Assembly (NCBI RefSeq): GCF_000004195.4
Contig: NC_030677.2
Span: forward strand, 173,774,019 to 173,838,018
Origin: Xenopus tropicalis
Taxonomy: Eukaryota > Chordata > Amphibia > Anura > Pipidae
Reading direction: 5' to 3'
DNA: 64,000 nucleotides
The notes beneath the pieces are model-generated. The model was given only the letters and a program-made list of their open reading frames with translations. It ran no database searches and was not told the origin of the DNA. The position numbers were made by a program, and so were the translations under genes. Shown piece after piece: positions 50,384-62,300 of this stretch; position 1 is the stretch's first letter; each line of letters begins with the position of its first letter.

Positions 50384-53300
50384 CATACATACATATACAC
50401 ACACACATATCTTTATTGTGAGCACAAAAATCTGATGTTTTGGTCCGCATTAGGACCTTTCTCAAAGATGATCCTTGTGAGGACCAAAACGTCGGATTTT
50501 TAAAAAACCTGAACATATGAACACCCTGTAAATTACGATAATTGATTTATGACAATTTCATTCTCAGGTTTTCTTGCATGTGTGAATATTTTTCCAAAAT
50601 CAGCCACCCAACACCTAGAGAGCTTTTTATTCGAAAAGTGCAAAAACAAACAAACAAAAAAAACAACGATGACAGAAGACTTAAGCAAGTTTAAAAAAAA
50701 AAAAAAAAAACTCACTCTGGTTTTCTGACTTCATTTTACTCAAACCAAAAGATCAAATGATCACAAATCAACTACAGTATTCAGGTCACATACACCTGGT
50801 GTTTTACTCCAGTCAAAAACATTAGTAAGATGTAAGCCTCTACTATGCCTTCCTATTAAACATAACAAATTAGGCAAAAATGTGTAAATTGATTGATGTT
50901 CATAATATATCCAGTAAACGTCTGCATGCTCTTGAGACTTCAAAGGAGGGGGCAGCCCAAAATTGAACTTTCTGGATAATAAAGACATAAAACACACCAC
51001 TGCTGGATGCACAATTAGTTTATCAGCGAGTGTCTAGGAATCCAAGCCCTGACCTCTTTAAGCTAAGTAATACTAGCCTTTTAATACTGACATACTCAAT
51101 GGCTACAAAGACCTGCCTAATTTATATCAGGTATGTGGCTTTACAATACAAAAAGTATCTATTAATTTTTATATCCAGTATGCTTAGTAAAATAATAATT
51201 TGTGGTTTGCATTTAAAACCTTGCTCGTTGCTGGCATCTAAGCATCAACTCTGGCAGCATTCTAACTTAACCAATCTCAGAATGATGTTACTATTAGAAT
51301 AGAATTAGTTCATAATGTGACCTTGAGCCAAGTCAGAATGAATTTACATCTGACTGGAATGCGTTCAATAACACCAACACTGCCAAACTGTAAAAGTGTA
51401 AATTTTAGCAAAAACATTTTCAGTAGCCATTTATTTTACTAGGGCTCAGACATAGATGCCCTTATCAAAGTGCCACCTACTAAAACACTTGCCCCTATAT
51501 AAGTGCTTCTATACTTGCATTGTTTTTTTTAGTTTTGTCTGCTTTGATTCATAAGGCTACCGCTACATAGGGCTCATTCTCGGCCAGCAGATCTACACAG
51601 GTCGAGAATCAACCCCTACAGTAAAATCATCCTTCTGAAATGTCTGCCCCCAGAGACTCTGCGTTGGCCCTGGTGCAGGCACACAGAGCATATTTTGGTG
51701 CCAAAATATCACCAACACTGAAGAGCTGAAAAGCAATAAGTAAAAAGCTTTGTTTCCTCTGCTTGGTCAATATAGAGTCTATAATATTTTACCTGTGTTA
51801 TTTTTTTAATTGAATAAAGTGCAAGAGTGGATTTTACTTCAAAGGTAACATTAGGTTTTACTTCCTACAACCCAGTTAATTAAAATGCATCTTTGTTTTG
51901 TGTGGTGGATGTACGTTTGCAGTTTTATATGAGTAACTTAAGGTTAAAACTTAAATGCATATGGCTGTTCTAGCTTTGTCTGGCCCTGTGCAAGCAAGGT
52001 AAATAGCAATCAAAGAATGAAAAATTATGCATTTTCTCATGCACTTCAGTGGTGTGGGGCTTAGCAGAAAACAGCCTTTAGTCTTGATGATTTCTAAAAC
52101 CTCCAACTCTTACGGTTGCCCAATAAATGCACAATTCGAGTTTTTTGAATTTTTTTTTAACTTGTTGACCCATTAAAATTGATGAGAAAAATAGGAATGT
52201 GAAGTATTTTATTTTTTTTTTCCGTGGTTTTTTATTCAGTTTTTTTATTCTGAATTTTTAAATACATAAGGTAACATTCACAAAGTTATTCAAAGTAGAA
52301 TAAAAATACAAAAATTACACAAATACTAATATTCATAAATGGGCCTTCCCCATAAATGCTCATGTGTACAAGATATGGAAAAAAAGTATTTCATCACCAC
52401 TTCTAATTGCATACTGGCTTTTAAAAGAAGAATGTGCCAGTGCATTATACTGTAAATACAGTATGTGCTAAGAAAAGCTGTGTTTGGGGCTGCTTTTTCG
52501 AAAATTTTCCCCAAAACCCAACTAATCCCACCCATCTATGCCCTTTCTGCTGGCTGCTGGCCCAAGCTGTGAAGGGGAGTACATAGCATTGTATTATAGG
52601 AACCAATCAGCAACTAGAAGGACCTGACAGGGAACTTCAGCATATCTTTGCCCGAGTGCATGTCAAGTTGCAATTGGTTGCCTCTCTCCTACTGTGCTTC
52701 TGGTAAGGACACACCCACCCCTCATTTGAAACACTAACATGAAACATAGCATATCTAGGGGTAATTTTAAAAGATTATGATCATTTTTAGCCCAGAGTGA
52801 AACTGGCACCATATATTATTAAGTATTGCCTACTAGATTATGTGTGTCCTTTAACTAAATGAAGGAAATGTTCCCCAAAATGCAATTTTTCTAACTTTAA
52901 AAAATACTCTGGGTATTTTAAAGAACAGCAAAAGCTCTAGGACAACTGTTTATTAGAATGTCTACAAAATGGCGCTGGTCAGATTCTTAGAACTGCACCT
53001 CACTAAACATTTAGTTACATAAAGATCAGTAACACCAACAAATGCCCCAAAAGCATTTTCATATAATAACCATTCATATTCAGGTATTCATTAAATATAT
53101 ATATTGAAAATATCTTTATCGTATGATATTTTTACTTGAATTATATCCATATAAAATACAAAATAACAATATATTTGCAATATTTAAAAATACAGTTAAC
53201 AAATAAATTACCTTGTTCCATAATCAACAACCACCCAGTCCTTAGCGGTTCCCGTGATAGCATCATGATGCTGGAAAAGTCCCAAATTCCGCCTTGCCTC

Positions 53301-56300
53301 AGTGAGCAGTTTGTAGTGCTCAACTGATGGAAAACTTTGAAGTTTGTCAAATTTGTTCATTTGCACAAGCGCAAAAGAGTAAAGGATTTCTGCAGCTCTG
53401 TAATTAAAAAAGGAAAAACCTAAATCTAACGTGATTTCAAACCACTTACTATACATATAGCTAAACAGTTATGCTCAAGAACATATGGCATTTGCAATAC
53501 TGTTTTCAGGAAGATAAATTATGCTTTTTTCCAAACCTAATTCAGTAAGGTGTATCTTACTTTACTCATCTATATTAATGCTTAAGTGCACTTAGGCTTA
53601 ATCTACAAAATATAGGGGCAGCAATAACAGGGACAACTGCTAAAGGTTTATTACTGTTATGGTATGTTATGGGGCCCCATATATAAGAAAATGCACATTT
53701 CTAACACACACACACATATATATATATAAAATATATAAATAAAATATATAAACATATACAGTGGAGGAAATAATTATTTGACCCCTCACTGATTTTGTAA
53801 GTTTGTCCAATGACAAAGAAATGAAAAGTCTCAGAACAGTATCATTTCAATGGTAGGTTTATTTTAACAGTGGCAGATAGCACATCAAAAGGAAAATCGA
53901 AAAAATAACTTTAAATAAAAGATAGCAACTGATTTGCATTTCATTGAGTGAAATAAGTTTTTGAACCCTCTAACAAAAAAAGACTTAATACTTAGTGGAA
54001 AAACCCTTGTTTGCAAGCACAGAGGTCAAACGTTTCTTGTAATTGATGACCAAGTTTGCGCACATTTTAGGAGGAATGTTGGTCCACTCCTCTTTGCAGA
54101 TCATCTCTAAATCCCTAAGGTTTCGAGGCTGTCTCTGTGCAACTCTGAGCTTGAGCTCCCTCCATAGGTTTTCTATTGGATTATGGTCCGGAGACTGACT
54201 AGGCCACTCCATGACCTTAATGTGCTTCTTCTTGAGCCACTCCTTGGTTGCCTTTGCTGTATGTTTTGGGTCATTGTCGTGCTGGAACACCCATCCACGA
54301 CCCATTTTCAGTTTCCTGGCAGAGGGAAGGAGGTTGTCGTTCAGGATTTCACGATACATGGCTCCGTCCATTTTCCCGTTAATGCGAATAAGTTGTCCTG
54401 TGCCCTTAGCAGAAAAACACCCCCAAAGCAAAATGTTTCCACCCCCATGCTTGACGGTGGGGACGGTGTTTTGGGGGTCATATGCAGCATTTTTCTTCCT
54501 CCAAACACAGCGAGTTGAGTTAATGCCAAAGAGCTCTATTTTGGTCTCATCAGACCACAGCACCTTCTCCCAGTCACTCACAGAATCATTCAGGTGTTCA
54601 TTGGCAAACTTCAGATGGGCCTGCACATGTGCCTTCTTGAGCAGGGGGACCTTGCGAGCCCTGCAGGATTTTAATCCATTGCGGTGTAATGTGTTTCCAA
54701 TGGTTTTCTTGGTGACTGTGGTCCCTGCTAATTTGAGGTCATTAACTAACTCCTCCCGTGTAGTTCTAGGATGCTTTTTCACCTTTCTCAGAATCATTGA
54801 CACCCCACGAGGTGAGATCTTGCGTGGAGCCCCAGAGCGAGGTCGATTGATGGTCATTTTGTGCTCCTTCCATTTTCGAACAATCGCACCAACAGTTGTC
54901 ACCTTCTCTCCCAGCTTCTTGCTAATGGTTTTGTAGCCCATTCCAGCCTTGTGCAGGTCTACAATTTTGTCTCTGACATCCTTGGACAGCTCTTTGGTCT
55001 TTCCCATGTTGGAGAGTTTGGAGTCTGCTTGATTGATTGATTCTGTGGACAGGTGTCTTTTATACAGGTGACTAGTTAAGACAGGTGTCCTTAATGAGGT
55101 TGACTAGTTAATGAGGTTACTAGTTGATCCAGGGACTGGTCCGATTGCCATCTTGGAGTCAGGAAGGAATTTTTTCCCCTCTGTGGCAAATTAGAGAGGC
55201 TTCAGATGGGGTTTTTTTGCCTTCCTCTGGATCAACTAGTAGTTAGGCAGGTTATATATAGGCATTATGGTTGAACTTGATGGACGTATGTCTTTTTTCA
55301 ACCCAACTTACTATGTTACTATGTTACTATGACTAATTGAGTAGAAGTGTCTAACCACTCTGTGGGAGCCAGAACTCTTAATGGTTGGTAGGGGTTCAAA
55401 AACTTATTTCACTCAATGAAATGCAAATCAGTTGCTATCTTTTATTTAAAGTTATTTTTTCGATTTTCCTTTTGATGTGCTATCTGCCACTGTTAAAATA
55501 AACCTACCATTGAAATGATACTGTTCTGAGACTTTTCATTTCTTTGTCATTGGACAAACTTACAAAATCAGTGAGGGGTCAAATAATTATTTCCTCCACT
55601 GTATACATATAGCAGTTGTGAACTCTGTTCTGCATTATGAGTATCTTTGGAGGAAGAACAGCGCTATCCTTTTTTACCTTTTACAATACATTTTTGCAGA
55701 GGCCAGGGTGAATTTCATACTCCTGTCAAAAATTTCACTTGCCTTGGAAGTATCATTTTAAAGCACCAGGATTTTCTCAGAAACAATTCTGTAATCAACT
55801 ATTTTACCCTTATTGGAATTTATGCAAATTTTATCTTAGTCTCGAACAGCCAAAGGCACAAAATTGACCTGTGTATTGCTGGCCTAAGATGAAACATCCT
55901 ATCATCTCACCTCAAGCAATACTCTTGTGACTACTGAACACAAAGCTATTTACAGACATACATTTACTTTAAATGAAAATGAATGTGATTTAATATTATT
56001 TCAAGTATGTAGTAAAATATGATTCTTACCCTCTGGTGTGAAACAAGTGACAAATATAAAGATACATAGCACTTATGGTAACAACGCAGATAGGCTTTAC
56101 TGCCTCATGTACCAAACTGAGATAAATCTATATATTCTTGTTTCTCAAGTATAATTCAGCACTGACAATGTAGGCTGTAGGCTCCCATTAATGCATTTAA
56201 ATCATAGTTTACAAAAAAATGAAGATCACTTGAAGGTTATAAACTTTTTTTTTTTTTTTTTTTTTTAAATTAACCTTCATAACCATCACTGTTTGAATAT

Positions 56301-59300
56301 AAATGTTATGCCCTTAAGGGAAACTTCAAGGCTACAATGCTTGTGACAAGACATATTAAAACAGCATTTTTTCTTATAGTAAATTATTCATTCATGCAAA
56401 AGGGGATAACAGATTATGAAAAAAAAAAACTTTGAAAATTATTTCAAACAAAATTGCCACAAAACAAAGCTTTCTTAAATAACACTGATGGATTTCTAAT
56501 ACCTTAAATTCATGTTGAACACAAATGTGCACTGAATAGCATTTTCAAAGAATGCGGTTTGTGATAGACATGCATTCAGCCTACTGTTTAAAAAACAAAC
56601 AAACAAAAACCCTACTATTCTTACACTTAAGCAGTAGCAGTATATAGAAGTACTTTCAGATATTCCACTGACTGGAAGGAACTTGCCTTAGTAGAATTAG
56701 CTCATGAGCGAACAATCACTGAGAAGCGGCAATTGTGAGAAACCTGGTAAAACCTTGTGCTTACAGAAACCTGGCCCTGGCCTGCCTTTGGGACTGTTTT
56801 TGATATAATGTATCAATCATACATAGCATAATGTTATGTTAAAAAAAAAGGGGGGGCGATTTACCTTTAAGTTAACTTTTAGTATAAAAATGTATACAAA
56901 TGTCATAATTCCTAGCAACTTTGCAGTTGGTCTTCATTATTTATAGTTTTTAAATAATTTTCCTGCCTCTTCTACATCTTTTCAGCTTTGAAATGGGGGT
57001 CAGTGACCCTTGCAGCAAAAAGAAAAAAGTATTGTTTTGTAACCTTACAATTTTATTTTAATTATTACTGTTTATTCAGACCCTTTCCTATACATATGTC
57101 AGTCTCTCAGCAACCAGATCACTGCTGATATTCCAAACTGCGGAGCTGCTAAACAAAAAGCTAAATAATTGAAAAACCACTCCTTTAAGCAGGCTAGAAA
57201 AATAACAAATATTTAGGGGCTGATTTACTAACCCACGAATCCGACCCGAATTGGAAAAGTTCCGACTTGAAAACGAACATTTTGCGACTTTTTCGTATTT
57301 GTTGCGATTTTTTCGGCTTCTTTACGAATTTTTCGTTACCAATACGATTTTTGCGTAAAAACGTGAGTTTTTCGTAGCCATTACGAAAGTTGCGTAAAAA
57401 GTTGCGCTTTTTGCGTAGCGTTAAAACTTACGTGAAAAGTTGCGCCTTTTTCGTAGCGTTAAAACTTAAATGGTGCAAAGTTTCGCGTAAGTTTTAACGC
57501 TACGAAAAAAGCGCAACTTTTTGCGCAAGTTTTAACGCTACGAAAAATCGCCAGATTTTACGCAACTTTCGTAATGGCTACGAAAAACTCGCGTTTTTAC
57601 GCAAAAATCATATTGGTAACGAAAAATTCGTAAAGAAGCCGAAAAAAATCGCAAAAAATACGAAAAAATCGCAAAATACTGATCAATACGAAAAAAACGC
57701 AATCGGACTCATTTCGACCCGTTCGTGGGTTAGTAAATGTGCCCCTAAGACTGTGAACCTTACAAGTTATTCCTCTAGAACAGACTATCAAAAGCTAAAA
57801 AAATATATTACTTCACTTTAAATATTTTTCAAGCCCTTTTCTTCACATGTACTAATCCAAATTCAGAAAGGTCTGTAAATGATGTCTGCTTCAAGTGCAA
57901 TAATTCTATGCTACTTCTTCATTTCTTCTTTGAGTTATCTATTTCAAGAGACTGTCATTCTTCAGACATAAAGAATGAATAAACTTACCTGAGATGAGAT
58001 TCCATGACTCTTTCAAGCCGTTTATAGAAAGGACGAGAAGTAAAATAACCACTCCAGTAATGATCATCTCTGTCCGCATAAGTAAAGAAATCCCCACTTA
58101 AAACTGGGAATGATTGACTATTTGGATCATCAACATTGCCAGCTTTCCGTAGAGCTTTGAAATAATCTGAGATCGTCCCAAATTGTGCCTAGGAATAAAA
58201 AATAGTAATCACTTAAATACTGAAAGTGAGTATAAGAAGCCCTGTTTCTTTTGCTTTAGGGATGATGGGTTTAGCAAGTCTGGATGTCTGTAAACACTGC
58301 TGCTGGGACTCTCTTATTTGCAGTACTCTGCCAAAGATTCCTTCAGGTCTCTTTCTGACCTTAAAATGTTTATTATAAGCAAACTGCTCCAAGGTATTAT
58401 TGTTCATCTAGACTGGAGTGCTGGTATCATTAACATCTGCAGCAAAGTCATTTTCCAAGGATACTTAATTATACAGTATTATGTGCAAATAATATAGCTA
58501 AATAGCAACTACATACTAAGCAAGAGTAGTGGTCAACATTGCAATTAAATATCTTTAAGTATAAGGGGAAAGCATTTATGACTTTTCAAAGGATTTTTAA
58601 GTTTTTTTTAAAGTGCAGTTCCCCAAACGTAACCCTTTTCCAGCTGCAAACAGCTTGGTGACAAGTAGAATAGGTACTGGTTGTACCAAATAAAAACTGT
58701 TAGGTGAGGAAAAATGATGATTTCCAACCCCAGAATGAGTCGGCTGTATGGAATGCATCAGTAGTAAAAAATCCATAATGTTGCGTAAAAAAAAAACCAA
58801 TTAGATGAAACCTTTAAAGCAGTGTCTTTTAAACTGAGGTTCCCAAAGTAAGACAAAGAATATACTTTGCAAGAAACTGGTTTAAAGCTGTTATGCAACT
58901 AAATATTACTGTGTATTGTAGTAGAAAAGTTTAGTGTACTCAGGGGATCATGGCGATCCATTTTTGGGCCCTAAAAAGTAGGTTAAGAACCCCAGGATAT
59001 AACTTTAATGCAAGCAGAAAACAAAGATTAGCCTGAAAGTGTTCACATAAAAATAAGAGGCTGATTTACTAAAAAAAAAAAATTTCTGGCCTTCAAAGTC
59101 ATATAAACTCTATATGGTATAAATTAAAATGAAACTAGATCACTGTTGTATTTATAAAATGTCACGATAATGCTGTTATTGGTCGTACAAAAATTTAGAG
59201 TTTCATGTTCGAAAATTTGAGTTTAAATGGACTTTCGTTTCCATGAATCCTCTTTATTTTTCCCCAAATAGGAACTGCTCCAGCAGCCATTTTTAGGAGC

Positions 59301-62300
59301 ATTTGCGTTCATTCTTGGAAAACAATCGTGTGTTTGTGAAACTGGGTGAAATAGAAAACAATGATGGGATTAATTCCCCCATGAAACAATGTTGGGATTA
59401 GCTTCCCCTTGAAACCAGGAGAAATAGAAAACAATTAAGCAATTAACGTCCCCTTGAAAATGTGTCAAGGACACAATGGAATGCGACATACCAAACCTGC
59501 TAAATTTTTTTTCCTAAAAAAGGGGTTAACTAAACGTTAATAAATAACTAATTATTGGAGTTATTTTCGTAAAACTCAAATTTTGGGGGGGAAACTTTTT
59601 GAGAAACAATATTGGAAAAAGTACTGGTGAAAACCCATTTTTTTTTTTTTACTTTTTCCTCTTTTTACTAAGTTATAATTTAGAAAAATCTGAAAATGTC
59701 GAATTTATTTTAAATGTACACTAATTCATGTTTTATTTTTAAGCAACAGACAGATACTCATGTACTTCCTCTATTGGCTTTATAGACCTTTCTGCACACA
59801 CAGAAAATTTAATCATACCTTAACATGCAGCTCAGGATGAGAGTTCATGTAACTGAACAGCTTTTGATAATTCTCATATTGCTGATCCCATTCTAGGCTG
59901 TCAGTATACCGAAAATCATCACCCAAAGGGACCAAAAGCACCTTTGTACGATAGAGCTTCGATTTTTTCCTGTACTGATCCAGAATCATCCAAGCTCTAT
60001 AAAACAGAATTCAAAACTTGGTTAATAGGTTAGCTCTGGAACAGGTATTAAGAGATCTGCATCTACCCTTCCCACCCTATCTGTTTCCAATCTCTACTGA
60101 TCAAATGCAACCCATTTAATTGCCAAATGCATCAGATCTAAGTCCTGTTTAAGGAGGGATTAGTAGCAGAGAGTTAATGAGCATTTACATTTTCTTGGGT
60201 GATATGTATTTGGTACAAAGTAATGATTAAGCTGACACAGTGTTATAGCGTCTCGACTTATATACAATTTATTGACATTCTAGGAGAAAATGTAGGAGGG
60301 AGTCGACTATGACCCCCTCAGATCAGAAGTCATGTTATTGCCCCTTGAGGCTCTAAATCGCCGTCCCTACTAGACTGTTCCTCAGGAAAGACCATCAGTT
60401 GAGAATGCAGCATGGACCATTATATTATAATATATATTTTCACAGTACACTCATAGTAGAGTCTATACTGCACTGTATGCTACTATATAGTGGAAAACAA
60501 TCTCGATTTGTGTCACATGTGAAACTGGCATTGTGAATAGCCTTTATCGGATTTCTGAAATCACTAAATTGAAAGCGTTTGATTGAATACCTGTGTTGTA
60601 CATTTCCCTCATTTATAACTTCTGGGGGAACTCGCCAAGGACAACTAACTCGGCTACCAGGAAGACGCTTGAAATCAAACTGACAGCATATTTTTGGATC
60701 AGGTCCACATGTATGAGGGACATCATAGCTGTAGAATGGCATCATATGGCACAGAATATCCGTGCTATGACCCAGATCTAAAAGAAATAAACAGAAAATA
60801 TTTTAATGCTTTCAATTATTATAAACCACAGCAATAACGCTATGATTGATTAAAATACAGAACCTCAAAAGGCAAAAATATATAATGTAATGTTTGCGCC
60901 ACACATGGTCATTTACTTTTTATATACACATTATAAACATTTTTATATACAGGTATGACATCTGTCATCCAGAATGATCACAACCTTGGGTCTTCTGGAT
61001 AAGGGGGTCTTTCTGTAATATGGATCTCTATACTTTGTCATTTATATATATAGGAACACAAACAGTCATAAAAATAAATAAAATAATAGAGAAAGTGTAT
61101 CAACCAAAATAGAAGCTTACCCCAATTTTGTCTCCAAAAAAATTCCAACGTTTGTTTTGAAGCAAAATATTTCTTAATGGAATAATGAACTCTCTGGATA
61201 AGCATGTTTGACAAGCCTGAGCTTTTCAGAATGTAGGCCATAGTAGGTGAGTGTCCAAATGGATCGATGGCCCAACCAGACTTTGGTTTTACACCTGTTT
61301 CAAATGAAATGAAATACTTAGAACAAAATTCCAAAAAAAAGTACTATTGCATAGATGTGTGGCATATTGGATTCTGTCATGATATTTATGGTTTACTTTT
61401 TATTTCTAAATTACACTGTTTACATAGCAAATAATTCACTCTACCATTTACAATTTTATTCTGGAACCGACAAATGCATTTTTTTTAGCTGTAATATTGG
61501 TGTGTAGGCTCCATCTCAGTGCACTGTGTCTGAGCTGTCAGAAGGAGCCAGCACTACGTTAAGCTGGCCATACACGCACCGATAATACCGCAAGAAACCT
61601 CGTTTCGTACGATATTCGGTGCGTGTATGGCAAGTCGGCGAGTCGACCGATATCGCAGGAAGCTGCTAGTTAAAAGATTTTGATCGGGCGCCTGACCAAA
61701 ATCTGCCTTCAGCGCTGAATCGGCAGAAGGAGGTAGAAATCCTATTGTTTCTACCTCCTTATCTGGTGTTTCAGCCCTGAACGGTTTGTGGCTGATTGTA
61801 CGATCTTTCGTGCCACCGATGGTCGCACGAAAGTTCGCAAATCGCCACGTGTGTGGCCACCTTTAGAGCTGCTTTCAGATAACCTATTGTTTCTCCTACT
61901 CTCATGTAACTGGAGTCGTCGCAGGTTGGACTTGGATTTTCTACTATTCAGTGTTATTCTAATATCTACCACAGGTGTTAGGTAGCCGCTATCATGCTAC
62001 CTTCTTATTTTTCTGCTGATTGGCTGCTGGGAAGGGAAAATGACGGGGGTGATATCACTCCAAATTGCAGTGCAGCAAGAAAGAGTGACTGAAGTTTATC
62101 AGAGCACAAGTCACATGGCTGTGGCACTCTGGGAAATGAAGAATATGGCTAGCCCTCTGTAAGATTTAAAAATTAAATATAAAAAAAAAAAAACAAAACA
62201 AAAACCCTGTTTGTGCTTTAAAAAAATGGCTTTCAATGCAGGATTGTGCTGGAGAAGCTCTATTAACTGATGCATTTTGAAAAACATGTTTTTCCATGAA

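Larger units (their letters stand above)
53759..55601 (-). mobile_element. Complete Tc1/mariner-type transposon with intact transposase
   Basis: The element is 1843 bp, flanked by TA at 53757-53758 and 55602-55603. Its terminal inverted repeats run 53759-53968 and 55392-55601. Each is 210 bp and begins CAGTGGAGGAAATAATTATT, and I saw no mismatch between the arms. The length fits the IR/DR architecture of Tc1 elements. One open transposase frame fills the centre, and a second repeat is inserted between that frame's start and the right arm (about 55133-55330). The element sits in a MAN2A1 intron, transposase in the same orientation as the host gene. Confidence 0.96.

Noticed and set aside
54211..54936. 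241-codon plus-strand frame
   Set aside because: It lies opposite the Tc1 transposase and has no motif of its own; it is a shadow of the real gene.
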